A stretch of 64,000 bases of DNA from Mastigias papua (GCA_964019165.1 OZ025270.1:13778159-13842158); one strand, 5' to 3'; counted from the first letter of the stretch, positions 33,672 through 43,194 are shown. Notes: generated from the letters alone by a model not told the origin. Numbers and translations are program-made.

Positions 33672-36600
33672 AAGATGAAGAAAGGCAAAAAGGATCAGGA
33701 TTCATGCAAAGGTTGAAAGTTCGATGGGATCAACAATATCCAGAAAGGACGAATGTTTCTAAGCAAAATTTAAGGGACAATGCAGCAAGATTTAGGGCTG
33801 AGATAAAAGAAATAGGAATGGTAGAAAGCGTAAGTATGACCATAGATGCAAACGAGAGGATAACAAATAAGGCAGCAGAATGGACAAATGAAATGAAGTT
33901 AAATTTACTTAGGATAGAAAAAGTAGAAAGAGAAAAAGGAAGAGGGTTTATGAAAAGGATGAAGAAGGCATGGGATCTGATTTATGAAGATAGGCCATTA
34001 AGTGCACAATGTTTAAGAGATAATGCAGCCAGATTTCATAATGATAAATCATTAGTGAATTTGTTATTAGTTAGAGATGAATGTGCAGCATTGGGAGAAT
34101 TACGAGAAGAGAATGAAATTGATAGTGATTTGAATGGTCATACAAACAGAAGTGCAACTATAGATAGTATTGGCAACGAAGTCGGGGAGGTTGAAAGTGA
34201 AACAGTAGATCACACTGAAAAGTATGGAAATCAAGGTGAAGAGAGCAATGAACGTGTAGATATGAGAAGAACATTCATGGAAACTTTACAAAAATTAAAA
34301 TTTACTACGAATAGAAGAAAGAGAGCGGCTAATGAAGCTAAAAATTAAGATAACAAAAGTCGAGTTTGATAATGCAAACAAGATACTAGAAAACTATTTA
34401 GGCGAGACAGATGACATATGCAAAGTTATAGATGCAGTATATGCAATGGGCAGAACAATTGAGGAAAGGTCTGGTATAAAGAGAGAGAAAGGAACGAAAA
34501 CTAAGCAAGGTAGTTGTATGAGAATAGTCAATAGGGGTGGAAATAGAAGGATAAAGAGGAAAGAGAAGCAACTGAAGGAAGCAAGACAAATGGTGGCGTG
34601 GATAGGAAATGAAATTTTTAGGCAAGATAAGAAACGTAAAGCTACAAAAAAAGAATTGAAAATAGTCGCAAAGGTAATGCAAAAAGCACGTAGTTCATTA
34701 AGCAATAAGGCAAGTTTACTGACAGAGAAGGAACTATGGCTTGATGAATTAAGATATAGGAAAGCTGAATTGAATAAGGTAAGAACAAGAGATGCAAAAA
34801 TACGGAACAATAGGATGTTTACAGAAGATGAGAGAAGATTTTACAGGAATATCAATTGTATAAACAATAAGAAGGGTGTAGTTCCAGACATGAAAAAATT
34901 TGTTGCTTTTTGGGCTGAAATATGGGAGGACGAAACCAAAACACCACATAAGAAATGGATGGACAATGTCTCAGAGAAAATAAAGGCAAAAGTGCAGCAG
35001 GTAGAGGACTTAGTCATCACAGAAAGGACATTGTATGAAATCATAAGAAAGAGAAAAAACTGGTCTGCTCCAGGAGTGGATGGAATACAGAATTTCTGGT
35101 GGAAGAAGTTTCGAGGAGCATGGAAATCATTAGTAAAGTGTATGAGCAGTTGGATAACAAATCCACAACGGATACCGGGATGGCTTACACTTGGGAGGAC
35201 AATTTTATTCCAAAGACAGAAGATTTAAGTCACGAGAAAGACTATCGACCAATCACATGTCTGAATACCTGTTATAAAATTTTTTCAGGAATGATAGGAA
35301 AACATATGAAAGCTCATGCAGATACGAATGGAATGTGGGATAAAGGACAATTGGGGACATGCTCTGGGGTGTTGGGAACAGTAGGTCAGCTTTTAGTAGA
35401 TAATGCCATAATGGATGAGGTGAGAAATAGCAAGAGAAATCTGGCGGTAGCATTGTATGATTACCAAAAGGCATACGATATGGTGAGACACGATTGGATG
35501 CTTAGAGTGTACGAATGGATGGGTATACCGGCCAGCATTTTGAATGTCTTAAACAAGTTAATGTCTGGATGGAAAACTAGGTTGGAGCTTAATGAAGGGG
35601 GTAAATTGCAAGTTAGTCGTTGGATTAAGATTTCGAAAGGCTTTTTACAAGGAGATAGCTATTCGCCAGTTGGCTTCTGTTTAACCGAAGTACCGGTAGC
35701 AATGATTTTAGAGGAGACAGATGGCTATAGGATGGGTGCGGCCGGAGAGAGAATGATTAAGAGAACACACAGTTTATTTATAGACGATTTGAAGGTGTAC
35801 CAGGAGAGCCATAAAAAACTGGAGATAGTTAATGAAATAATCGTGAAAGTAAGCAGTGACACAGGAGCATGCTATGGAGTTAAGAAATGTGCTGAGGTAG
35901 TGTTTAAGGATGGGAAAATGATCAAAGGAATGGGACTGGATATATTGCAAGAGAAGATGAGAGCACTGGATCCTAATGAGAATGAAATTTATAAGTTTTT
36001 AGGCTGTGAGCAAGGAGATAAAATTGATGTGAAGAGAGTGATGGAAAGAGTCAAGAAAGAGGTAAAGAGAAGGACAGAACAGCTTGTAAGCCTTAACCTG
36101 AATGATGAAAATTTAATGACAGCCATAAATTGCAGAGTGATACCAGTAGCTGGATATATTATGAATGTTTGTAATTTACGAAAAGGAGATTTAGAACAGT
36201 TAGATAAGAGTGTAAAAACTATTTTGAGAGATAAAGGTTTCCATGGCAGACAAGCTAGTGACGAAAGACTGTATATGAAAAGAGTAGATGGTGGAAGAGG
36301 ACTAAAAAGCTTTAAAGAGGTTTATGATGAAACAAAGGTACGGGTAGCTTGCTATATGGCTACGTCAACAAATATATGGATAAAAGCAGCTTGGGAATAC
36401 GAACATGGAAAGGAATTTACATCAATTAAGAGAGAGGCGGAAGAAGTGATGAAGAAGGTACAGGAGGATGTGGAATTTGGGATAGGAAGCGTAAGGATTA
36501 GGTCTGAATATCATAAGAATTGGAGAGCTGTATGGAAGACGCTAAAGAAGATGATCAATGATGGGACAAAGCGAAATAAAGTTGACAGTTTTAGGACCGA

Positions 36601-37367
36601 GATTCTGCAGAGCGAGATACCATTAGGATTTGACAAGGGTGATTATGGGTGGTTGAGGTGTAATTCAGACCCTAGGAAGACGGCTTCGATTTTCAGTCTG
36701 CAGGAGCAAATGGTGGAGACACGATCATGGAAGAAACTGAGAGGTTTGATTAGCGAGGACTGTTGTAGACTTTGCGGAGAGTATAGAGAGACTGTACAGC
36801 ATTTGCTAGCTGGGAGCCAGAAGTTGGCAGGATTTGAATACGTTAGAAGACATGACAAGGCCTTAAAAGTTCTTGCAGTACAATGGTGCATTAAGAATTG
36901 GATGGATTGCTGCCAGAAGGAACAAAATGGTATGAGGAGAAATGGGAAAAAGGAAAGGTCATAGAACGTGGTGGAAAGAAACTACTGTGGGACTGGGAAT
37001 ATAGAATGAGAACGACTTGCACAGCTAGACGGCCAGATCTGCCCTCGAAGATAATGAGAAGAATGAAATATATATTGTAGATATGGCATACCCTAGCGAG
37101 AACAACAATGTAAATAAGCGGTTGGAGAAAATTCAAAAATACCAGCAGTTATGTTTCGAATTAAGAGAGAGGAGAAGTTCGTACAAAATACACTTCATAC
37201 CAGCAGTTATAGGATGCTTAGGCGGGGGAGTTGGACAGTTGGAGGAAGATTTGTGCCAGTTAATACAGGACAGTAATGAGCGCAGCAGAATAGTATCTGA
37301 AATGCAAACGACTGTGTTATGGGAGAGTGAAACCATCGTTAGAAAAGTGTTTTCCGGATTGATATGA
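33672..37367 (+). pseudogene. D3 polyprotein with frameshifts: duplicated N-terminal module, RT, RLE
   Basis: The first part has two copies of a trihelix/Myb-like module: RLKVRWDQQYPER...LRDNAARF and again MKKAWDLIYEDRPLSAQCLRDNAARF. The frame shifts at about 34340 (TGAAGCTAAAAATTAAG overlap), 35200, 36900 and 37040. RT motifs: NWSAPGVDGIQNFWW, YRPITCLNTCYKIF, LYDYQKAYDMVRHDW, GFLQGDSYSPVGF and LFIDDLKVYQ, so the YXDD box is FIDD, retaining both Asp. The knuckle is CRLCGEYRETVQHLLAGS, with Ser for the last Cys. The endonuclease core LWDWEYRMRT..ARRPDL and IVDMAYP is kept across a shift. It cannot make a full protein. It marks a second D lineage in the same array. Confidence 0.85.
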
Positions 37368-37580
37368 CTGTTTTGTAAATAAGCTACCAAATTTTGTTAG
37401 CTTTTGCTCTCTCTCCCTTTCTCACTGTTTGGCAAGCTTTAGTAATTATTCTTTCGCTAAATCCACGGACCTTACATTGTTTTTTAATTCAAACTTTGCG
37501 AAAGGGGGAGTGACTATTGGCCAATTGTAACAATTTGTAAATTGGAATACTTTATACATTTGTACACTTGGTTTCTTCAG
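33672..37580 (+). mobile_element. Divergent RLE-type retrotransposon D3, 5' truncated and decayed
   Basis: Its coding region starts immediately after the microsatellite, so the leader and start are missing. It has a 210-bp 3' untranslated region and ends on (AAT)n at 37581. It is clearly more diverged from the other D copies than they are from one another. Confidence 0.85.
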
Positions 37581-37599
37581 AATAATAATAATAATAATT
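37581..37599. repeat. (AAT)n junction D3/D4
   Basis: About six AAT units. Confidence 0.95.
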
Positions 37600-37667
37600 T
37601 GTCATGGAAGCAGGAATAGAAATTCGTGTCGAACATGTGCAGAAAACAGCTTTGTTAGGGACAGCTA

Positions 37668-37961
37668 CAATCCTCGCCAAAATTGTTGGAACACCTACTG
37701 CATTGTAACAGAATTTCGCTCCTTCTCCATCCCTCCCCCTGATACAATGTTGAAGTATGACGAGATTGTTCCGCTTTGACAGTTATTTTCGCTAATGACT
37801 GGTAGATGGTCACTTCCTACGTAAAAGTCAACATTGTTCATGGGGGGAGGGGGGAAGGGAAATAGGAAGAGGAGAGTTATCAACTGGCAGTAAAACAGGA
37901 ATAACGTTGTTCTCCTGGATGGCTAAACCGTTGGTGTTCCAACTAATTTTGGCGAGGATTG
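37668..37961 (+). repeat. Left 294-bp terminal unit with its own inverted ends
   Basis: A MITE-like unit: the left end CAATCCTCGCCAAAATT..GTTGGAACACC is the inverse of its right end apart from one base. It contains a G-rich run at 37841-37858. It is identical to 42357-42650 except for one C/T difference. Confidence 0.92.
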
Positions 37962-38031
37962 TCTGAATATGTTACGAAACAATATATTGCAATTTGTATG
38001 GTAGTACTACTCAGCTATAGTAAACCAGCAT

Positions 38032-38047
38032 CGTAGATTACGAATTT
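38032..38047 (+). repeat. Inner inverted repeat, left copy
   Basis: CGTAGATTACGAATTT is the exact inverse of 42271-42286. Together with the CTGAAT/ATTCAG edges of the 4.4-kb core, these may be subterminal binding sites for Rep or transposase. Confidence 0.6.
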
Positions 38048-38084
38048 ATAGGTGTTTCTTCGATATGTAGTACCGTTCTCATAC

Positions 38085-38098
38085 CTATGACGTCATAG
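38085..38098. promoter_or_regulatory. Palindrome with CRE consensus upstream of rep
   Basis: CTATGACGTCATAG is a perfect 14-bp palindrome centred on TGACGTCA, the ATF/CREB binding consensus, 367 bp upstream of the preferred rep start. It could be a promoter element or part of a replication origin; neither is shown. Confidence 0.4.
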
Positions 38099-38464
38099 AT
38101 AGAATGAAAACTGGATTGTTGTACATATGCCGTTCTTCTGGGGGGGGAAGTAACAAGCGTTACCGTAAAGCCAGTAAGTTCCTATTAAACCAAGAGACAT
38201 ACATGTTTATACTCTCTAGCCGAATTTCAATTAACACAGTCATTAATGTTACTTTTTGTTGGATATGTAGAATGTAAGGAGTTTGTGGAAAAAGATCTAT
38301 GCCATTGTTTGACTAAACCTTCTGAATGGTTTAATGTCCACTTGGAGCATCACGGTGCTAATTTAATTTGCGGTCATAAGAGTACTCTATCACAGTGTGA
38401 TAGAAAGCCTTCCCTTGCTTTTAAACTGCCAGATTTTCGATATACGAATCACAGTAAACTCACG

Positions 38465-39763
38465 ATGGCATGTAACGAAGAGAATACTACTGTAGATAGC
38501 AGCGCCAACAGTGAGGTGATGGAAAGAAACACTAAAAGAATAGCATACCTCATAACGTATAGCCAAGCAGATACTGATGTGTTTGATAGGCAAGGCTTTG
38601 CCGATGCAGTTATCTCTGCGTTTAAAAGTGAGACCAGTTCAGAAATTAAACAGTGGTGCTGTTGCTTGGAACACCACAAGGATGGCGCACCACATTACCA
38701 TATGGCTATTTTGTTAGACAAAGCAACACAGTGGAGTCGGGTACGACACTATATGCAAAATTGTGTTGGCATCACAGTGAACTTCTCTGGCCATGGAGGT
38801 TATTATAGTGCCTATCAGTATGTAATTAAGGAAGATGATAGTGTCTTGTACTGCTATGGGCACCCAGAAAGAATTGTGAAGCCAAGAACTCAAGCTGCGT
38901 CTAGTGCCAGGGTTGCAAAGAGAGGAAAAAATCGCAAAAAGCTCTCAAAAATAGATGTAGCAGATATTATAACAAAAAGGAAATTGAAAACTAGAATAGA
39001 GCTATTGCAACACGCAAATGTCTTAAGGAAGAGAGGTAATGGAACTTTGTACCAATTTTGTATTGAACGATCGACGAAGACTTTAGTTGATTTCATCGGT
39101 ACTGTGTGGGATGCAGAAAATGCCGATAACATATTGAAGCGGAAAGCAATGGATAGAATGGAAATTCTTTCAAAAGCATTGGAGAGCCCTTGTGAGTGTG
39201 ATAGGGAGTGGATACAATGTGCCCTTAGCGTGTTGGAACGGAACAACATAGATCACGAAGAGTTTTCGTGCGCTGTGAAGGAGCTTTTGCAAAAGGGAAG
39301 AGGGAAAGGGAGGAATATTCTGCTGACCGGCCCAACCAACTGTGGAAAAACATTTTTGTTAAGTCCATTAACAAAGATCTTCAATGCTTTTCATAACCCA
39401 GCTACGGGGACTTTTGCATGGGTAGGAGTGGAGGACAAAGAAATAATATTTCTTAACGATTTCCGCTGGGAAAGAAGCATGATTACATGGGCTGACATGC
39501 TGTTACTTCTTGAGGGGGATGTCGTCCATTTCTCAGCTCCAAAGACGCATTATTCCCAAGACATCACATTAGACAATGACACACCAATCTTCTGTACCAG
39601 CAAGACCCCAATTATCTATGTAAAGAATGGGATAATCGATGACAGGGAGACCGAAATGATGCAAGTAAGGTGGCATCATTTCCAGTTGCGCCATCAATTG
39701 CGATTGCAGGACTGTAGAGACATCGCTGCATGCGCAAATTGCTTTGCAATGCTGATCATGTGA
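38465..39763 (+). CDS. rep: HUH endonuclease-SF3 helicase Rep protein (CRESS-like)
   Basis: The frame opens at ATG 38246, but the ATG at 38465 (acgATGG, good Kozak context; residue 74 of the longer frame) is preferred because homology begins only about 20 residues later. Numbering by the longer frame: motif I YLITYS (101-106); motif II HYH (150-152), the metal-binding HUH pair; motif III YVIK (192-195) with the catalytic Tyr and Lys. Then Walker A GPTNCGKT (362-369), Walker B KEIIFLNDF (398-406) and motif C PIFCTSKTP (447-455) of superfamily 3 helicases follow. This is the two-domain plan of rolling-circle Reps of circular ssDNA viruses and related mobile elements: nick the origin, then unwind. 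All catalytic residues are present and no stop interrupts the 505-codon frame, which argues for recent function. It converges on the transposase gene across 800 bp. Confidence 0.9.
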   Translation: MACNEENTTVDSSANSEVMERNTKRIAYLITYSQADTDVFDRQGFADAVISAFKSETSSEIKQWCCCLEHHKDGAPHYHMAILLDKATQWSRVRHYMQNCVGITVNFSGHGGYYSAYQYVIKEDDSVLYCYGHPERIVKPRTQAASSARVAKRGKNRKKLSKIDVADIITKRKLKTRIELLQHANVLRKRGNGTLYQFCIERSTKTLVDFIGTVWDAENADNILKRKAMDRMEILSKALESPCECDREWIQCALSVLERNNIDHEEFSCAVKELLQKGRGKGRNILLTGPTNCGKTFLLSPLTKIFNAFHNPATGTFAWVGVEDKEIIFLNDFRWERSMITWADMLLLLEGDVVHFSAPKTHYSQDITLDNDTPIFCTSKTPIIYVKNGIIDDRETEMMQVRWHHFQLRHQLRLQDCRDIAACANCFAMLIM

Positions 39764-40564
39764 TCACCATATCCTACGGTATCCACGGTGTCCACTTTAT
39801 AGAACATGAGTGTTATAGTGAATATTTGATTAAGGCTGTCATTAATTGTTTTCTTATGTTCATTTATATCATAACTACTAAAGAAGGGTCATGTTCATTG
39901 GTTTCTGTGTTTGGTTCTTGTACGTAGTGATGAAATATTGTACAAAGTTTCCACGGTTACCACCTATAGTAAAAGAGCTTTTGAGTAGACTCTCATTTCT
40001 CTCTCTTATATTGTGGACACCGTTGAAGGCTTGGAAAATTGGTCCACGTTTCTCGTGTATACGCCTGTGACAGTGAAGCATGAGTGAAGCACTGGTTATT
40101 GAGTACTGAACTGACTGGGTTCATACCTGATAAATAGTAGCAGTGGTAAGAAAATTGCAAAAAACCTGAGTATTTTATAGTGGTAACCGTTGTGGCAACC
40201 GTTCGAAATGTCATGCTGGTACGGAATTTATTTGCATCTCCCACCGCCAGAAGTTTCATCCATTACGCTGTCATCACTCCTAAGCTATACATTGTTGTAC
40301 ATAATAGTTTATAGCTGAGTAGAACCGTTATTCCTATACAATTCACCGACGGATTAAACGGTAGCATCATTGCAATAGTTCAAGTGATATGCAATAGAAG
40401 GAGAAGGGTAGGGTAAACACGAAGAAAATAGTTGTCTGGAATAAGGACTACTCCTTGAGTACCTTCACACACTTTTAGTAACATAATAATATGTTATAGA
40501 GAACTCGCACTATTGTCACAATTGCAGTAGATGAAAGCAAACTAACTAATTAACGATTAGAATA
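39764..40564. other. Intergenic region between rep and transposase
   Basis: Eight hundred bases between the convergent 3' ends, without a recognisable ORF. Both transcripts must end here; no clear paired polyadenylation signals were identified. Confidence 0.5.
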
Positions 40565-41713
40565 TCAATATTTGGTTCTATGCCCATCTGTTTCGATAAT
40601 ACGCCTGAGTCGCCTGGGTATAGTCGATATCGTCCGCTTTATAACGTCTTTATCAAATGACAGGAGTGTTGTGATAACTCGTTCACTAAATTCTGTGTAT
40701 GATTCTTTAGTGATCTTTTTGTTCAAGGCTTGCTGCTGTAGCTCACGTTTGACGTTATGGAACACATTTTCTATCGGGTTCAAATCTGGTGATCTTGCAG
40801 GAATTTTCAGACAAGTGGCACCAATCTCTTTCAGTGCTCCCCTTGCTACTACACTATTTTGGCATGGATCATTGTCCATCAGAATCATCTTAGCCATTCT
40901 ACCCCTTCTTGACTGCACACGTGCATCAATAAAAGCGCGCGGTAACCTGCGTCTTATAAAGTCAGCAAAGAAGTTGCCCGTCATCTTCTCATATTGTTCA
41001 GCAAGTACAATGCCCCCATTATATGAAATGGCTACACGGACATGAACTCTCCTACCTCCTGCAAGAGCCTTTGACCCGGTTGTTGTGTATTCCAGACCTT
41101 CACTTGCCTTACGATATACTCTGCCTTTTGGATATGAAGCCTGGTTAAAGGGGTTGTGCTTGTGAATAAATGACACTGCGTCGAGATATAGGGCTATGTC
41201 TCTCGTCCAAAATGTATCTTCATGCTCTTTCAAGGCCTTTATTGCAAACACCTTACGGTTTTTCATGTCTTTCTTTGATAATAGGCCCTTCTTTCTTGGC
41301 TGCAATTTTTTATACCCAGCGTCATTTAATATGCGGATATACGTTCTATAGCTTCCTTTCCTTATTCCAGCTTCGTTCATGATCTCTTTTACTGTTGGAT
41401 TTTTTCCATTATTACGCATACTCTTGAATGTCCTTAGAAAGTGCGAAACATCACGAGTTGACAGAATCTTCGGCCGTCCGCGAGTGTCTATTGTTCTTTT
41501 GCCCTTTTTCTTGTCTTCTAAAGTGACTCCTTCCTTGCAGCATCGATACACAGATGATGGTGAAATATTCAACAATGCTGCCGTTTTTCTGTAACTTTTT
41601 CCTTCCTCTAAAACCATGACATATGCAAGAGCTCGCGTTTTCGCACAGATCTTTCTCTTGAACGTCATTGTGACAAAGTCTGTATGAAATGCGCTGTTTG
41701 TCTCAACTCTCAA
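40565..41713 (-). CDS. Tc1/mariner-superfamily DD34E transposase
   Basis: An uninterrupted 382-codon frame; Met16 (MTFKRK) is an alternative start to Met1. Residues about 25-60 form a helix-turn-helix (KTRALAYVMVLEEGKSYRKT ... SPSSVYRCC), followed by a GRPK basic patch at 79-82. A second helix-turn-helix region spans about 87-133. The RNase H-like core has Asp178 in LYLDAVSF, Asp280 in ILMDNDP and Glu315 in SPDLNPIENVF, with 34 residues between the last two, the DD34E spacing of Tc1-like enzymes. The enzyme would cut at the terminal inverted repeats and insert at TA, exactly the target duplication flanking this element. Everything needed for catalysis is present. It lies on the strand opposite rep, 3' end to 3' end. 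Confidence 0.9.
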   Translation of the reverse strand: MRVETNSAFHTDFVTMTFKRKICAKTRALAYVMVLEEGKSYRKTAALLNISPSSVYRCCKEGVTLEDKKKGKRTIDTRGRPKILSTRDVSHFLRTFKSMRNNGKNPTVKEIMNEAGIRKGSYRTYIRILNDAGYKKLQPRKKGLLSKKDMKNRKVFAIKALKEHEDTFWTRDIALYLDAVSFIHKHNPFNQASYPKGRVYRKASEGLEYTTTGSKALAGGRRVHVRVAISYNGGIVLAEQYEKMTGNFFADFIRRRLPRAFIDARVQSRRGRMAKMILMDNDPCQNSVVARGALKEIGATCLKIPARSPDLNPIENVFHNVKRELQQQALNKKITKESYTEFSERVITTLLSFDKDVIKRTISTIPRRLRRIIETDGHRTKY

Positions 41714-42356
41714 CTCGTTATATGTATATGCTTGGATAACTCAACTATCACCTTCTGTAGGTATGATCCATAGTGATGAGCTCCTTATTTCACGACTAAT
41801 GTCGCATTGTTTATAAGACAAAGGCAAACACTTTAGTCGCCTCGCTCTACCTTATACTTCTAAAGCCGTTGTTCTACCAACCGCGGCAACACTATTTCGA
41901 TTTTCACAGGATTATGGAACATACCACAGCCCCAATTCTATCATTTTTCCATGTTCTGAAGTGCCTCAAACAAATTTTTGACTTTCTAACGTGCGGAAAA
42001 ATGGACCTACCATTCAGCCTCGTTTTCGTGTAATTAGACTACACCATTTCAGACAGCTTTTCTATAGGACCTGAACAGGGAATTATCTAGAATCACTCCA
42101 TAATGTGTCTCACTACCAAGTATAAATCTCTCTATAGGTAACCGACTTGACTAATGCTTAGTATGTTAGTTTGCTTTTTACCTACAGTGTCCTATTGGAG
42201 AATCATACATTTTTTCCTTATTGTCACGTGCTACTTTGAACATGAATGACAGTATGAAAAAACCAACACCAAATTCGTAATCTACGGTGTCTATTTACCA
42301 TAAATGCATATGACTATCTTTACTATTACGATCTTTAGCTTTTCATGCCATTCAGA
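41714..42356. other. Upstream region of the transposase gene inside the composite element
   Basis: No ORF. It should contain the transposase promoter on the minus strand and includes the inner inverted repeat (42271-42286). Confidence 0.5.
42271..42286 (-). repeat. Inner inverted repeat, right copy
   Basis: AAATTCGTAATCTACG, the exact inverse of 38032-38047. Confidence 0.6.
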
Positions 42357-42650
42357 CAATCCTCGCCAAAATTGTTGGAACACCTACTGCATTGTAACAG
42401 AATTTTGCTCCTTCTCCATCCCTCCCCCTGATACAATGTTGAAGTATGACGAGATTGTTCCGCTTTGACAGTTATTTTCGCTAATGACTGGTAGATGGTC
42501 ACTTCCTACGTAAAAGTCAACATTGTTCATGGGGGGAGGGGGGAAGGGAAATAGGAAGAGGAGAGTTATCAACTGGCAGTAAAACAGGAATAACGTTGTT
42601 CTCCTGGATGGCTAAACCGTTGGTGTTCCAACTAATTTTGGCGAGGATTG
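42357..42650 (+). repeat. Right 294-bp terminal unit (direct repeat of 37668-37961)
   Basis: Same orientation and length as the left unit, with one substitution (T for C in AATTTTGCTCC). The near identity means that the duplication, or a homogenising exchange, is recent. Confidence 0.92.
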
Positions 42651-42793
42651 TAGGATTTTACGATTGGTACTTGGTTCCTAAGTACCCTGGTTCAAGGCCT
42701 GTGAGTTCTTTGGCAACTGGTTGGTGCCCGCATTCACAGTGAGATTTCCAAAGCACTTAAAGACCCAATGCTTTGAGCTGAGAACTATTAAAC

Positions 42794-42795
<2 letters not shown>

Positions 42796-42862
<67 letters not shown>
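42796..42862. repeat. (AAT)n microsatellite
   Basis: Twenty-two AAT units separating D4 and D5. Confidence 0.97.
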
Positions 42863-42863
<1 letters not shown>

Positions 42864-43043
42864 GTGTCCTGGGTATGACATAAAACTGCATCCGGTTGTG
42901 GAGTTTCGACGTGGGATAATCAGGTTACCCTTAGCCACAACTACCTCCAGGTCACCCTTGAGCAAGGTGTAGTACCTGTCAGCTCTCCCCGAGACCATGA
43001 AGTACCAGGTTGGCGTCTGGCGGGGGCTAGTCTGTCTCATGGG

Positions 43044-43094
43044 TAGGGGGGACTCTTTAGCCTTGGTAGGCAACCCTCCTAGTGATGGTGTCAC
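43044..43094 (+). promoter_or_regulatory. Conserved two-hairpin leader structure of D5
   Basis: TAGGGGGG (43044-43051) pairs with CCCTCCTA (43074-43081) around the conserved ACTCTTTAGCC segment. GTGA (43082-43085) pairs with TCAC (43091-43094) around TGGTG. Confidence 0.65.
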
Positions 43095-43194
43095 AAATAA
43101 AAATACCAGCTGGAAACTTGCTACAAAGAATATCCGTGTGAACTCGAAATGCCAGGTGGCATCTGGCGCGGAATAGACAGCCTCTTATTAATAT

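Larger units (their letters stand above)
37668..42650. mobile_element. Composite mobile element encoding HUH Rep/SF3 helicase and Tc1/mariner transposase
   Basis: This 4,983-bp insertion has TA on both sides (37666-37667 and 42651-42652), where the uninterrupted D8 sequence has a single TA. Both outer ends begin with CAATCCTCGCCAAAATT in inverted orientation, followed by GTTGGAACACC (one extra A in one arm). The first and last 294 bp are direct repeats differing at about one position. The 4.4 kb between them holds a Rep gene (plus strand) and a DD34E transposase gene (minus strand), convergent. Only the outer ends of the repeats carry TA; the inner ends read ATTG-TCTGAAT and ATTCAGA-CAATC. 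The TA duplication fits Tc1/mariner-type integration of the whole unit. Confidence 0.9.
37600..42795 (+). mobile_element. D4: extreme 5'-truncated D element split by the composite transposon
   Basis: 37600-37665 matches 61463-61520 of D8 (last codons before ILRLVLGS) and 42651-42795 matches 61522-61670 (stop and 3' untranslated region). Together they are about 210 bp of a D8-subfamily 3' end with (AAT)n on both sides. The composite element 37668-42650 lies between them. Confidence 0.92.

Noticed and set aside
37695..37883. A 62-codon minus-strand frame present in both 294-bp terminal units
   Set aside because: It is duplicated only because the whole unit is duplicated, shows no domain and overlaps the G-rich run; no support for a gene.
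38246..38464. The upstream ATG and first 73 codons of the rep frame as part of the Rep protein
   Set aside because: No Rep similarity in this stretch, and the ATG at 38465 has the better context; treated as probable 5' untranslated sequence, though not excluded.
37668..42650. An endogenous viral element (passively integrated circular ssDNA virus) as the explanation for rep
   Set aside because: The rep gene lies inside precise inverted termini with a TA duplication and shares the element with an intact transposase, so a mobile element is the better reading; a viral ancestry of rep is not excluded.
42678..43094. Open frames with poly-Leu, poly-Asn or poly-Ile runs (also at 28097, 29356, 55827, 50506)
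   Set aside because: Artefacts of (AAT)n repeats read in different frames; only the parts beyond the repeat in D1 and D7 are real coding sequence.
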